Below, one piece after another: positions 20,601-29,329 of a stretch of 64,000 nt of DNA. The notes beneath the pieces were generated by a model. The model was not told the DNA's origin, made no database searches, and saw nothing but the letters and a program-made list of their open reading frames with translations. The translations under genes and the position numbers were made by a program. Positions within the stretch are counted from its first letter, which is position 1; each line of letters begins with the position of its first letter. This DNA is from Pseudacidovorax sp. RU35E (GTDB lineage Bacteria > Pseudomonadota > Gammaproteobacteria > Burkholderiales > Burkholderiaceae_C), in NCBI RefSeq assembly GCF_900156165.1, contig NZ_FTMY01000002.1:372001-436000 (forward strand). The letters are read 5' to 3'.

Positions 20601-21379
20601 GTGACGAAGTCAAGAACGCACCCAATAGCCTGCCGGTGCGCCTGGCCGTAGCGCTGCTGGCCGACCGCAACGGCGTCATCGACGTCGAACTGCCGCTGTC
20701 CGGTTCCCTCAATGATCCGCAGTTCAGCATCGGCCCGCTGATCTGGAAGGGCCTCCTCAACCTGATCGCGAAGGCGGTGACGTCGCCATTCAGCCTGCTC
20801 ACCGGCGGGCTGGGTGGCGGCAGCAGCGAATCGAGCGTCGTGCCCTTCGCGCCGGGCAGCGACATGCTGTCCGACGCGGCTCGGCAAAACCTGGACAAGG
20901 TGGAAAAGGCGATCAATCAGCGCGAGGGCCTTCGGTTGACCCTCGTCGGCCAAGCGAGCCTGGAGCGTGAACGTGACGCACTGCAGCGCGAGCGCCTGCG
21001 CCGCATGGCCCAGGCCGAAAAGCGCCGTGCGGCCGTCCGTGCCGGTACCGACCCGGCGGACGTCACGCCCGTGACGGACGAGGAATATCCAGCGCTGCTG
21101 GAGGCCGTGTACAAGCGGGCCGACATTCCCAAGCCACGCAACTTCATCGGCATGGCCAAGTCGCAGTCCGTCGCCGAGATGGAGAAACTGCTGCTGCCAA
21201 CCATCGTGGTGGACGAACAGTCCATCCGTGAGCTGGCCATTGCCCGGGCGGCAACCGTGCGCGACTATCTGCTCCAGCGCAAACTGGCGGGAGACCGGAT
21301 CTTCCTCGGCGCCGTGCGCACCCGCGCGGATGACGCCGAATGGAAGCCCGGCACCGCCTTGACGCTGGAGATGCGTTGA
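17630..21379 (+). CDS. Large DUF748 (AsmA-like) envelope protein
   Basis: A 1249-residue protein with one N-terminal membrane anchor (about 14-36, AAVAGVLLLWLLLWAAVPPLL) and a very long periplasmic part. The sequence after the anchor (LLGRDVTVGAVRFRPWTLELSLSDVVIAG) is the opening of AsmA/DUF748 proteins. Further DUF748 blocks appear around 340-560, 690-860 and 960-1130. Ala/Pro/Thr-rich linkers separate them. The C-terminal part is charged and helical (ERERDALQRERLRRMAQAEKRR). AsmA-like proteins are elongated beta structures, several of which bridge the periplasm for phospholipid transport; a similar role here is inference. The ATG at 17630 is chosen because the anchor starts there. No partner gene is adjacent. 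Confidence 0.8.
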   Translation: MNLSAIKRGRWLQRAGAAVAGVLLLWLLLWAAVPPLLKWQVQKQASSLLGRDVTVGAVRFRPWTLELSLSDVVIAGTDGAQPLLSVRRLYADAELQSLVRLAPVIDALRIEQPVLRLTRREDGTLDIEDVVRKLSSPAQAKPPGEPARFVLYNLAIQGGHVDLDDQLAKRQHVIDGLDVDVPFLSSLASKREVEVEPRLAFTLNGSRFDSSGASQPFAASRKTAVQLHVAGLDLAPYLAYVPPGLPVSLQSGVVDLDLRADFERSDHASLRLSGSVQVKGARAADARGAELIRLDGLKVVLADVRPLERQVHLSSVEVDAPTLAARRDAQGRINLLLTDGRTPAPETARTARTPTPAASAPVPSTAAAPTPGWAVRVDHVAVREGHVAWHDDSVAPAAVVDVTHLGLTVDDAAWPAAQPAKFAGEMRVARGQLRFEGQGSPTAVRAQLEANDIPLSLAAPYLASTLNPAVDGRLGGRLGLQWSPDALLLTAERVTLDSLSLTDGKTALAAVGHFEVRDARVDLKARALDIGSLAATQPRVRVERDEEQRWMYQRWLRTPDAAAAPVAQPRQPQGEPPPPWKLRIAALSVDGGDVEFVDRAQVGALVEVKLADLRLRGRDVDPASAAASPLELAGRIMAGTRAEPGRFDFEGTLALAPVALAGRLEATGLPVHAFQPYYGQSLNVDVRRAFASYRGTVSAAVQPTGVQAKLSGDLSVDDLRVDSMALTVGSPTTTQAPQAARGERLLRWKTLALRGFELDQRPRSALRLDVRETTLTDAFARIIVQPSGRLNLQAITRKGQQESERAAAERPAARTAAAAGGASASTNAGGGDAAPPTAPPVAAEASAGPAPVVRFGPISVVNARVDFSDLFVQPNYSADLTELTGRLSAFSSEPADGGRPALADLELRGKAQQTASLEILGKLNPLAKPLELDIAAKVRDLELAPLSPYSIRYAGHGIERGKMSVDVRYQVAPDGRLTATNKLVLNQLAFGDEVKNAPNSLPVRLAVALLADRNGVIDVELPLSGSLNDPQFSIGPLIWKGLLNLIAKAVTSPFSLLTGGLGGGSSESSVVPFAPGSDMLSDAARQNLDKVEKAINQREGLRLTLVGQASLERERDALQRERLRRMAQAEKRRAAVRAGTDPADVTPVTDEEYPALLEAVYKRADIPKPRNFIGMAKSQSVAEMEKLLLPTIVVDEQSIRELAIARAATVRDYLLQRKLAGDRIFLGAVRTRADDAEWKPGTALTLEMR

Positions 21380-21445
21380 GAAGGATTTCTCAACCGCCTG
21401 CCCCGGTATTCCAGGCGCAGGCGCTCCTGGGCGACAATGCGGGAC

Positions 21446-21464
21446 GCGCCGGCCTTGCCGGCGC
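21446..21464 (+). terminator. Possible terminator after the DUF748 gene
   Basis: A perfect 8-bp stem GCGCCGGC/GCCGGCGC with a CTT loop, followed by the weak T-rich stretch CTTTGCTT. It lies in the 151-base gap before the DUF349 gene. The poor U-run makes it uncertain. Confidence 0.35.
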
Positions 21465-21530
21465 CTTTGCTTGGATGACCGGCAGCCTGCCGGCCCACCC
21501 CCTCCGATCTCTTACCACGACTCTGGCGCA

Positions 21531-24227
21531 GTGACTCAAGCCACGACCAAACACGATCTTCCCACCCTCGACCAGCTCACCGGGGGCGTCTTCACCGCTG
21601 CCACCTCCGGCGAACGGGCGCAGCGCGTGCGCGACTGGCTCGCAGGCAATCCCTCGCCCGAGTTGATGCAGGAAGTCTTCAAGGAACTCAGCGGCCGCGA
21701 CAAGGGCGCCGCTCGCGCACTGCGTGAACGCCTGGACGAAATCAAGCGTGCCAAGGGCCAGGAAGTGATTGCCGCCGAATGGGCCGAGAAGGCCCGCTCG
21801 CTGCTCGACCAGCCCCGTCTGAACATTGCCGACGCCATGGCGTGGCAGCGCGATGCCGCCAAGGCGGGTGCGCCGCTGTCGCGCGAGCCGCTCGCCGGCC
21901 TCAAGGCGAACCTTGCTGAACGCGTGAAGGGTGTGGAAGACCTGCAGCACCGCGCCCAGGTCCACCGTGAGGCCGCCGTGTTGCTCGCGCAACGCTTCGA
22001 AGTGCTGTCCACCAAGGGATGGCAGGACGCGCAAGCCGCAGAAGAGGGCCTTCGCGCCGACGTGGCCCATTGGACCACCCAGGCCGACGAAATCACGCAG
22101 GACCCGAACTGGGCCAGCCTGGACGCCCGTTTCGCGCTGCAGCTCGATGCGTCGCGCTCCCAGCTGCAGGTCGTGTCCGAGGCCTTCCACAGCGCGCTGG
22201 CCCAGGCCGTTTCCGCCGCTGCCGATGCCCAGGCGCCCCTGCCCCCCGTCCCCGTCTGGGCGGACGAGCTGCGTGCCGCCCGGGGGCTGCCGCCCGAGAA
22301 CGCTCCGGCGCCCGCCGCGCCGCCTGCCCCCAAGGTGGACCCGGCGCAGCGTGCTGCCGCCGAAAGCGCCGTCGAAGCCTCGCTGACCAAGCTCGAAGAA
22401 GCCACGGCCCAAGGCCAGGGCAAGAGCAGCCAGGCCGCGGCCAATGCGCTACGCGCCGTGCTCAAGGAGCATGGCAAGCTTGTGGGCAACGCGCTGGAGG
22501 CCCGCGTGCATGCGGCGCTGGTTGCCGCCGGCGAACTTGAAGGCTGGCAGCGCTGGGGCGCCGACAAGGTGCGCGAAGAGCTGGTGGCCAAGGCCGAAGG
22601 CCTGCTCAACCGTCCCGAGGGCCAGGCCCTGGGTGGCCGCAAGATGCAGGAACAGCTTCGCGCCCTGCGCGAACAGTGGAAGCAGGCCGACCAGGGCGGC
22701 GTGCCCAACCATGGTCTGTGGCGCCGCTTCGATGAAGCCTGCAACAAGGCGCACAAGGTGGTCGAAGCCTGGCTGGAGAAGGTCCGGGCCGAAGCGGCCG
22801 AGCACCGCGCACAGCGCCTTGCCTTGATCGAGGAATTGCGCGCATGGACCACCGAACACGCGAGTGATGCCGACCTCAAGGCGCGCAACCGCGCCCTGCA
22901 CCAATTTTCCGATCGCTGGCGCGACGGCGGTCATGTGAGCGAGAAGGTGTTCGCCGAACTGCAGCCACTGTGGAGTGCGGCCATGAACGAGGCCCGCGGT
23001 CCGCTGGAGGCCTCGCAGAAGGCGAGCATCGAACGCCGCCAGCAGATGATTGCCGAAGCGACGGAACTCGGCGCTGCGCCGCAATTGCGCATTGATGCCG
23101 TGAAGGCGCTGCAGCAGCGCTGGCAGGCGGAAGCGCAGGCGGTGCCCTTGGAGCGTCGCCAGGAGCAAAAGCTCTGGGACGCCTTTCGCAAGCCCATCGA
23201 CGACGCGTTCCAGCGCAAGAGCGCCGAGCGCGAGCGCCAGACCGAAGCCATGGGTGAACACGACCGTGCGGTGCTCGAGGCCTCGAGGGCGCTGGAGGCA
23301 GCCAATGCTACCGGCGATGCCCAGAAGATCCGCGCTGCCATGACGGCGCTGGAAGGCGCATTGCGTGGCCGTCGGGAGGCCGCTGCGCCGGCCGGCACGG
23401 CTCCCGCAGCTGCGGCGCCTGCGGGCGACACGCACGCGACGGACGCGGGTTCGGCCGATGCCACTGTGGCGCCGACCGATGTCTCGACCCAGGACGGCGG
23501 TGCCGAGGGTGGGGAGACGTCTGCGCCTGCACCCGCACCTGCGTCCAAGGCCGCACCCCGCCCCGTGGTGGCCGTGCGCGGCGATGACCGCCCTGGCGCG
23601 GCACGTCCGGCTGCGGCCCCCGCAGGTCGTTTCGGTGATCGCCGCGATGCGCGCGACGGTCGGGGCGGCCCACGTGGCGGCGACCGCAACGGTGACCGCT
23701 TTGGCCGCGACCGGCCCGGCCGTCCCGGCGACATGCGCGGCGACCGTCCGCCGCGTGAAGACCGTGGCCCGCGTCTGGGCGACACGGCCTTCCGCGCTCA
23801 GCGTGACGCCATGGAGCATGCCCAGGCCGCGCTGCGCAAGCTGGCGAGCCAGGCCCATGGTGAAGCCGTGACGCAACTGCTCGACGCGTGGAGCAAGCGG
23901 GACGCTGCCGCGGTGCCGCCGGCGCAAGAACTGGGGCGCGTCTCGCCTTCGGTGCGCAACCAGTGGGTGCAGTCGCTGTCCTCGGCACCCTCGGGCGAAC
24001 CCGCCGAAGCGCTGTTGCGTCTGGAGATGGCTGCCGAAGTGCCAACGCCGCCGGAACAGCTGGATGCCCGTCGCGCACTGCAGCTCAAACTGCTGACCAA
24101 GCGCAACGAGCCGGGTCCGGCCGAAACATGGGCGCAGGACGCGGCTCGGGTGTTGGCGTCAGCGCACGAGCCCACGACCGCGCGGCGCCTGCAAAGCGCG
24201 CTCAAGCCACTGCTGCGTAAGGGCTGA
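21531..24227 (+). CDS. DUF349 domain protein with RG-rich segment
   Basis: An 898-residue cytosolic protein built mostly of charged helices. DUF349 repeats are recognisable by the spacing of W, R/K and F residues, for example EQLRALREQWKQADQGGVPNHGLWRRFDEACNKAHKVV and ALQQRWQAEAQAVPLERRQEQKLWDAFRKPIDDAF. Around residues 700-752 an Arg/Gly/Asp segment resembles RGG RNA-binding tails (GDRRDARDGRGGPRGGDR and similar). A helical C-terminal domain follows. The start is set at GTG 21531, where family-like sequence (TQATTKHDLPTLDQLTGG) begins; an ATG 60 bases upstream is possible. The function is unknown. It ends 8 bases from the convergent mtfA gene. Confidence 0.75.
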   Translation: MTQATTKHDLPTLDQLTGGVFTAATSGERAQRVRDWLAGNPSPELMQEVFKELSGRDKGAARALRERLDEIKRAKGQEVIAAEWAEKARSLLDQPRLNIADAMAWQRDAAKAGAPLSREPLAGLKANLAERVKGVEDLQHRAQVHREAAVLLAQRFEVLSTKGWQDAQAAEEGLRADVAHWTTQADEITQDPNWASLDARFALQLDASRSQLQVVSEAFHSALAQAVSAAADAQAPLPPVPVWADELRAARGLPPENAPAPAAPPAPKVDPAQRAAAESAVEASLTKLEEATAQGQGKSSQAAANALRAVLKEHGKLVGNALEARVHAALVAAGELEGWQRWGADKVREELVAKAEGLLNRPEGQALGGRKMQEQLRALREQWKQADQGGVPNHGLWRRFDEACNKAHKVVEAWLEKVRAEAAEHRAQRLALIEELRAWTTEHASDADLKARNRALHQFSDRWRDGGHVSEKVFAELQPLWSAAMNEARGPLEASQKASIERRQQMIAEATELGAAPQLRIDAVKALQQRWQAEAQAVPLERRQEQKLWDAFRKPIDDAFQRKSAERERQTEAMGEHDRAVLEASRALEAANATGDAQKIRAAMTALEGALRGRREAAAPAGTAPAAAAPAGDTHATDAGSADATVAPTDVSTQDGGAEGGETSAPAPAPASKAAPRPVVAVRGDDRPGAARPAAAPAGRFGDRRDARDGRGGPRGGDRNGDRFGRDRPGRPGDMRGDRPPREDRGPRLGDTAFRAQRDAMEHAQAALRKLASQAHGEAVTQLLDAWSKRDAAAVPPAQELGRVSPSVRNQWVQSLSSAPSGEPAEALLRLEMAAEVPTPPEQLDARRALQLKLLTKRNEPGPAETWAQDAARVLASAHEPTTARRLQSALKPLLRKG

Positions 24228-24235
24228 GCGGGGCC

Positions 24236-25042
24236 TCAGGCCTTGCCGCGCTGCGAAAGGAAGAATGCGTCGAAGGCCGTCGCCAGACCGCCGAACTCCT
24301 GCGTGAAGCGGGCGCGGTCGACGAAGTAGGCCTCGCAGGCCACTGCGAAGAATTCCGCCAGCGATGAGGCGGCGTAGTCGTCCAGCCAGGGCGGCTCGCC
24401 GCCGAAGCGCTCGGCCACGATGGCTTGCTCGCGAAACCGATCGTAGGCGGGCTCCAGTTCCGCCAACCAGCGTTCGCGGGCCTGAAGGGCCGTCGCGCTG
24501 CCCATAAAGCCGACAGGCAGCGGTGGGCAGCCGTCGATCTGGCCATCGCGCATGTCGATCTTGTGCGCGAACTCGTGGATCACCACGTTCAGGATCGGGC
24601 CTTCATGCACGCCTGCGGCTGCTTCTGCCACATGTGGCCAGCTCAGCATCACGGGGCCGTGCTCACGCGCTTCGCCGATGATGGACTCGTCGTATTCGTG
24701 TACCACGCCAGCCTCGTCCACCAACGTGCGTCTCGTCGATACCTCGGAGGGTACGACGACGATGCCGACGAAGTCGTCGTACCAGTCGAGGTCGCCCGGC
24801 AGATGAAGCAGCGGCAGCACCGCCTGGGCGGCAATCAGTAATGCAACCTCGTCCGTGATCGTGAAGCTCAAGGCGCCGTGAAACTCCTTGCGCTGAAGGA
24901 AGCGAGCGCTGAACCCGCGCAGCCGAGCGCGTTCTTCTGGCGTTCGCCAAGCGAGGAAGGGCAGAGCCCCGAGCACGCGCTGCCATGCGGCTTCAGGAAT
25001 CTCTGGCGGGGGGCGCAATCCGCGCAGCCAGCGTCCAAGCAT
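24236..25042 (-). CDS. mtfA: MtfA-like zinc metallopeptidase (M90)
   Basis: A 268-residue protein of the Mlc titration factor A family. The zinc-binding HEFAHKID motif lies at 156-163, preceded by EGPILNVVI. Downstream, ASSLAEFFAVACEAYFV supplies the distal glutamate ligand typical of the family. In E. coli MtfA is an aminopeptidase that is activated by, and inactivates, the glucose repressor Mlc; no Mlc is visible here, so the target is open. The ATG at 25042 gives the usual length. It lies 11 bases after lpxH on the same strand. Confidence 0.88.
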   Translation of the reverse strand: MLGRWLRGLRPPPEIPEAAWQRVLGALPFLAWRTPEERARLRGFSARFLQRKEFHGALSFTITDEVALLIAAQAVLPLLHLPGDLDWYDDFVGIVVVPSEVSTRRTLVDEAGVVHEYDESIIGEAREHGPVMLSWPHVAEAAAGVHEGPILNVVIHEFAHKIDMRDGQIDGCPPLPVGFMGSATALQARERWLAELEPAYDRFREQAIVAERFGGEPPWLDDYAASSLAEFFAVACEAYFVDRARFTQEFGGLATAFDAFFLSQRGKA

Positions 25043-25053
25043 CTTGAAAAGTC

Positions 25054-25824
25054 TCAGCGCAGATCCACGCGTTGCGCGCCCGCCGCGGTGAGGCACATCA
25101 CCTGGGCGCGAGGCGGAGAAGCCGCCACGTCCCAATCGCTGAGCACCAATCGCTCCAGGCCCTCGCCCAGGTCATGATGCCCCGGCCTGTGCGTATGACC
25201 GTGGATCAGGGTCGTTGCATGGGCGCTGCGCAGCCAGCCCGCGGCGGCGTCGGCATCGACGTCGGCCCACACCGCCCGCGGGTCGGCCTTGCGGGATTCG
25301 CTGTGTTCGCGCATGTGGCGGGCAATTGCGCGACGCTCGTGCAGAGGTCTCGCGAGGAATTCCTGCTGCCACTCGGAACTGCGCACCTGGGCCCGGAACG
25401 CTAGGTATTCATGGTCTTCCAGGCAAAGCAGGTCGCCGTGGCTGAGCAACCAGCGCCGGCCATGCAGCACGAGCAACAGCGGATCGGACAGGCGCTGGAT
25501 GCCGGCCTGGGCGGCAAAGCCCTGGCCGAGCAGGAAGTCGCGGTTGCCGGCCATGAAGAAAATCGGCCGGCGCGCTGCAGCCTCCTTGAGCCAGGCGGCG
25601 CAGTCGGCCTCGAAGCCGGGTTCCGATGCTGCATCGTCACCGACCCAGACTTCGAACAGGTCGCCCAGGATGAACAGGGCGTCGGCAGGCGAGGTCTGCA
25701 GATATTGGCGCCACGTCAGGAGCGTGTCCGGCTCGGCAGGATCCAGGTGGAGGTCGGAGAGCAGGTCGACCGTGCGCCACTCGGGAGGCGCGACGAATTC
25801 GGTGAAGGCGGTCTGCAGGGTCAT
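25054..25824 (-). CDS. lpxH: UDP-2,3-diacylglucosamine diphosphatase
   Basis: A 256-residue calcineurin-like phosphoesterase that makes lipid X in lipid A synthesis by cleaving UMP from UDP-2,3-diacylglucosamine. The metal-binding motifs are in order: SDLHLD (D24, H26), GDLFEVWVGDD, GNRDFLLG, HGDLLCLED and IHGHTHRPGHH. Length and motif spacing match LpxH. The ppiB-lpxH neighbourhood is common in betaproteobacteria. Confidence 0.94.
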   Translation of the reverse strand: MTLQTAFTEFVAPPEWRTVDLLSDLHLDPAEPDTLLTWRQYLQTSPADALFILGDLFEVWVGDDAASEPGFEADCAAWLKEAAARRPIFFMAGNRDFLLGQGFAAQAGIQRLSDPLLLVLHGRRWLLSHGDLLCLEDHEYLAFRAQVRSSEWQQEFLARPLHERRAIARHMREHSESRKADPRAVWADVDADAAAGWLRSAHATTLIHGHTHRPGHHDLGEGLERLVLSDWDVAASPPRAQVMCLTAAGAQRVDLR

Positions 25825-25905
25825 CGTTCAGGCAATGGCCCGCCTACCCGCCACGCGGGCGGGGCAATTCGGGTACAACCCGGATGGCCGCATGCCGCCC
25901 TGCGA

Positions 25906-26418
25906 TCACTCAGCGAGGATGGTGGCCTTCTCGATCACCACGTCTTCGGCCGGCACATCGTCGTGGAAGCCGCGACGGCCCGTCTTGACCTTGCGCAGCT
26001 TGTCGACGAGCTCGGTGCCCGAGACGACCTTGCCAAACACGGCATAGCCCCAGCCCTGCTGCGACGGCGCGGTGTGGTTCAGGAAGTCGTTCTTGGCGAC
26101 ATTGATGAAGAACTGCGCCGTGGCCGAGTGGGGCGCGCTGGTACGGGCCATGGCGACCGTGTACATGTCGTTCTTCAAGCCGTTGTTGGCTTCATTGGTG
26201 ATCTCGGCACCGGTGGGCTTTTGCTTCATGCCGGGCTCGAAGCCGCCGCCCTGGATCATGAAGCCGTCGATGATGCGGTGAAAGACGGTGTTGTCGTAAT
26301 GGCCCTTGGTCACGTAGGCCAGGAAGTTCTCGACCGTCTTGGGCGCCTTCTCGGCGTCCAGCTCGATGACGATGGGACCGTGGTCCTTGATGGTGAGTTC
26401 GACTTTTGGATTGCTCAT
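25906..26418 (-). CDS. ppiB: Cytoplasmic cyclophilin peptidyl-prolyl isomerase
   Basis: A 170-residue cyclophilin without signal peptide, starting [20 protein letters not shown]. Active-site residues are present in [19 protein letters not shown] (the catalytic Arg of FHR) and [10 protein letters not shown]. Like other bacterial cyclophilins it lacks the eukaryotic tryptophan that gives cyclosporin sensitivity, having AVFGKV instead. It follows the exported paralogue on the same strand after 39 bases. Confidence 0.93.
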   Translation of the reverse strand: MSNPKVELTIKDHGPIVIELDAEKAPKTVENFLAYVTKGHYDNTVFHRIIDGFMIQGGGFEPGMKQKPTGAEITNEANNGLKNDMYTVAMARTSAPHSATAQFFINVAKNDFLNHTAPSQQGWGYAVFGKVVSGTELVDKLRKVKTGRRGFHDDVPAEDVVIEKATILAE

Positions 26419-26457
26419 GGGGGCTCCTGGAGAAAGGGGAGGGGGCGGTGGGCGCGT

Positions 26458-27048
26458 TTACTTCAGCACCGTGGCGCTGCGGATGATGACGGGGTCGACC
26501 GGCACGTCGCGCATCGGACCCTGGGCGCCGGTTGGCACGGCGCGGATCTTGTCGACCACTTCCATGCCCGACACGACCTTGCCGAACACGGCGTAGCCGT
26601 GGCCGTCCGGGTTCGGGGCATTGAGCATGTCGTTGTTCTTCACGTTGATGAAAAACTGGGCCGTGGCCGAGTTCGGGTCGCTGGTGCGGGCCATGGCGAT
26701 GGTGCCACGGTCGTTCTTCAAGCCGTTGTCGGCCTCCAGCGCGATCGGCGCACGCGCGGGCTTCTGGCGCAGGTCTGGCGTGAAGCCGCCGCCCTGGATC
26801 ATGAAGCCGTCGATGACACGGTGGAACACGGTGCCGTCATAGTGCTTCTCCTGAACGTATTGCAGGAAGTTGGCGGCCGTCTTGGGTGCCTTGGCGGGTT
26901 CGAGCTGCAGCACGATGTCACCGGCGCTGGTGGTCAACTTGACGCGTGGCGCGGCGACCTGACTCCAGGCGGCGGTCGGCACGGCCGCAGCAGTGGCCAG
27001 CGCGAGCAGCCAGCGGCGAGTGAGAAGGGTGGAACGAAATGGGATCAC
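26458..27048 (-). CDS. ppiA: Exported cyclophilin peptidyl-prolyl isomerase
   Basis: A 196-residue paralogue of the next gene with an N-terminal signal peptide (LLTRRWLLALATAAAVPTAAWSQ) that would direct it to the periplasm. The catalytic segments [16 protein letters not shown] and [10 protein letters not shown] are intact. The start is GTG at 27048, selected by AGGGAG eight bases upstream and by the signal peptide; a longer frame upstream lacks support. It probably helps fold periplasmic and outer-membrane proteins. Confidence 0.9.
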   Translation of the reverse strand: MIPFRSTLLTRRWLLALATAAAVPTAAWSQVAAPRVKLTTSAGDIVLQLEPAKAPKTAANFLQYVQEKHYDGTVFHRVIDGFMIQGGGFTPDLRQKPARAPIALEADNGLKNDRGTIAMARTSDPNSATAQFFINVKNNDMLNAPNPDGHGYAVFGKVVSGMEVVDKIRAVPTGAQGPMRDVPVDPVIIRSATVLK

Positions 27049-27130
27049 GCAAAAACTCCCTGCGAAGTCGACGGAATGGGAATAGGAGCGCCCGGTGCCC
27101 CGGCGGTTCCGCACGGGTCGCGGGTTTGGC

Positions 27131-27721
27131 TCAGCGGACGATGCGGCGCTGTTCAGGCGTAGCCGCCGGCAACTTGCCGTTGGCTGCGTTGCCGGTGCTG
27201 TCCACCAGTTGGCGCACGAGCGCCAGCTTGGGCGCCACGCTGGAACTCGTCGACGCAAAGGACTGCGCGCGGTTGTACTGGCGTGCGGCCATACGCACGT
27301 AGACATCGCCCAGGTTTTCGTGGGCGACGGCGTAGTTGGGATTCAGACGAAGCGCGTTGTCGAGCGCGTCGCGCGCCTTGTCGAGCTGCCCCTGCGCTGC
27401 ATAGATGACGGCCAGGTTGTTGTACGGCTCGGGAAGCTCGGGATAGTCCTGCGTCAGCTTGACGAAGGTGTCGGCGGCGTCCTGAGGCTTGCCTTGTTCG
27501 CTGAGGATCACGCCGCGCAGAAAACGCATCTGCGGGTCCCGCGGATTGCCAGCGATGTACCGGTCAGCCTTGTCCAGGGCCTCGGCAGCCTTGCCCGTGC
27601 GCAGCAGGGCATTGACGTCGGCGTAGTCATCGGCCAGAGCCGCGCCAGCGCCGGCAACCAACAGGCAGGCCACGGAAGCGCGGATCAGGGAGCGGGCGAC
27701 GGAAGAAGCGGCGTGCGTCAT
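27131..27721 (-). CDS. Exported TPR-repeat protein
   Basis: A 196-residue protein with a signal peptide (residues about 1-27, [19 protein letters not shown]) followed by tetratricopeptide repeats from about 33 to 150. Two clear repeats are [31 protein letters not shown] and [27 protein letters not shown] arrays mediate protein-protein contacts; the partner is unknown. It precedes the two cyclophilins on the same strand, which hints at a shared role in the envelope, and is divergent from cysS. Confidence 0.82.
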   Translation of the reverse strand: MTHAASSVARSLIRASVACLLVAGAGAALADDYADVNALLRTGKAAEALDKADRYIAGNPRDPQMRFLRGVILSEQGKPQDAADTFVKLTQDYPELPEPYNNLAVIYAAQGQLDKARDALDNALRLNPNYAVAHENLGDVYVRMAARQYNRAQSFASTSSSVAPKLALVRQLVDSTGNAANGKLPAATPEQRRIVR

Positions 27722-27807
27722 TGAGCGAATGAGGCCGGACCGCGCGTGCGCCCCGGCATGGTTGGTTGCGGCGGGCCCACCGGGATGGGCGCTGCGCGGG
27801 GGCCGTT

Positions 27808-27825
27808 TATACTCATCGGATTGTA
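27808..27825. promoter_or_regulatory. AT-rich promoter patch between the TPR gene and cysS
   Basis: The 202-base divergent gap contains TATACT (27808-27813) on the plus strand and, read on the minus strand, TACAAT (27820-27825), both -10-like. Neither has a convincing -35 box, so the exact starts are uncertain. Confidence 0.35.
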
Positions 27826-27923
27826 GCCACGGCTTCGGCGAAGCTCTTGGCAGCGCGCCCGCGGCGGCGCATGATCGATCCCCAGGCCGGCGCCACCTTT
27901 CAACGGCGCCCATTCCAAGTTTC

Positions 27924-29303
27924 ATGACCCTGCGTATCTACAACACGCTCACGCGTGCACTGGAGGAGTTTTCGCCGCTGGAGGCGAGCCACGTACGGAT
28001 GTACGTGTGCGGCATCACGGTCTACGACTTCTGCCACGTGGGTCATGCCCGGTCGATGATCGCCTTCGATGTGGTGCAGCGGTGGTTCAAGGCGCGCGGA
28101 TGGCGCGTGACCTACGTGCGCAACATCACCGACATCGACGACAAGATCATCCGTCGCGCGGTGGAGAACGGCGAGACGCTTAAGGCTCTCACCCGGCGCA
28201 TGATCGACGCGATGTACGAGGACACCGACGCGCTTGGCGTTGAGCGCCCGACGCACGACCCTCGTGCGACCGACTACATCCCCCAAATGCTGTCGATGAT
28301 CGAAACGCTGGAACGAAAGGGCCTGGCCTATCGCTCGGCCGATGGCGACGTGAACTATGCGGTGCGCAAGTTCCCGGGCTACGGCAAGCTCTCCGGCAAG
28401 TCGCTCGACGAGCTTCACGCGGGCAACCGCGTGGCCGTTGCCGAGGGCAAGGAAGACCCCCTCGACCCCGTGCTCTGGAAGCGCGCCAAGCCGACCGAGC
28501 CCGCCGAGGCCAAATGGGAAAGCCCTTTCGGCACCGGCCGCCCGGGCTGGCACATCGAATGCTCGGCCATGGCCTGCGACCTCCTGGGCGAAACCTTCGA
28601 CATCCACGGCGGTGGTGCCGACCTGCAGTTTCCGCACCACGAGAACGAGATCGCGCAGAGCGAAGGCGCCACGGGCCAGACTTTCGCGATGAAGTGGATG
28701 CACAACGGCTTCATCAACATCGACAACGAGAAGATGTCCAAGAGCCTGGGCAACTTCTTTACCATCCGCGATGTGCTGAAGAAGTACGACGCCGAGACGC
28801 TTCGCTTCTTCATCGTGCGCGCGCACTACCGCAGCGATCTCAACTACAGCGACGTGCACCTGGACGACGCACGCAACGCGCTGCGCCGGCTGTACACCGC
28901 GCTCGACAGCGTGCCCCCGGCGCCGTTGGCCGAGATCGACTGGCAACAGCCGCATGCCGCGCGCTTCAAGGCAGCCATGGACGAAGACTTTGGCACGCCC
29001 GAAGCGGTCGCCGTGCTCTTCGAACTGGCTGCGGAGGCCAACCGTACCCGTTCCGCCCAGACCGCCGGCTTGCTCAAGGCGCTGGCCAGTACGCTTGGCT
29101 TGCTGCAAGCCGAACCGCGCGTCTTTCTTCAGGCGGGTGCGGGGCTCGACGAGGCCACCATCCAGGCATGCATCGCCGAGCGCGCCGCAGCCAAGGCGGC
29201 GAAGAACTTTGCCGAAGCCGATCGCATCCGCAACGACCTGCTCGCCCAGGGCATCGTGCTCAAGGATGGGCCGGCGGGCACCACCTGGGCTGCGGCCCAG
29301 TAA
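27924..29303 (+). CDS. cysS: Cysteinyl-tRNA synthetase
   Basis: A 459-residue class I synthetase that charges tRNA-Cys. Visible are the zinc ligand in [10 protein letters not shown] (C29), the HIGH-type motif HVGH at 38-41, the [12 protein letters not shown] segment, [10 protein letters not shown] and the KMSKS motif at 270-274. The C-terminal helical and anticodon-binding region is complete. The ATG at 27924 is the family start; the frame remains open upstream into the promoter region. Confidence 0.97.
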   Translation: MTLRIYNTLTRALEEFSPLEASHVRMYVCGITVYDFCHVGHARSMIAFDVVQRWFKARGWRVTYVRNITDIDDKIIRRAVENGETLKALTRRMIDAMYEDTDALGVERPTHDPRATDYIPQMLSMIETLERKGLAYRSADGDVNYAVRKFPGYGKLSGKSLDELHAGNRVAVAEGKEDPLDPVLWKRAKPTEPAEAKWESPFGTGRPGWHIECSAMACDLLGETFDIHGGGADLQFPHHENEIAQSEGATGQTFAMKWMHNGFINIDNEKMSKSLGNFFTIRDVLKKYDAETLRFFIVRAHYRSDLNYSDVHLDDARNALRRLYTALDSVPPAPLAEIDWQQPHAARFKAAMDEDFGTPEAVAVLFELAAEANRTRSAQTAGLLKALASTLGLLQAEPRVFLQAGAGLDEATIQACIAERAAAKAAKNFAEADRIRNDLLAQGIVLKDGPAGTTWAAAQ

Positions 29304-29329
29304 ACGGTAGACAGACGGCAACGTTGCCC

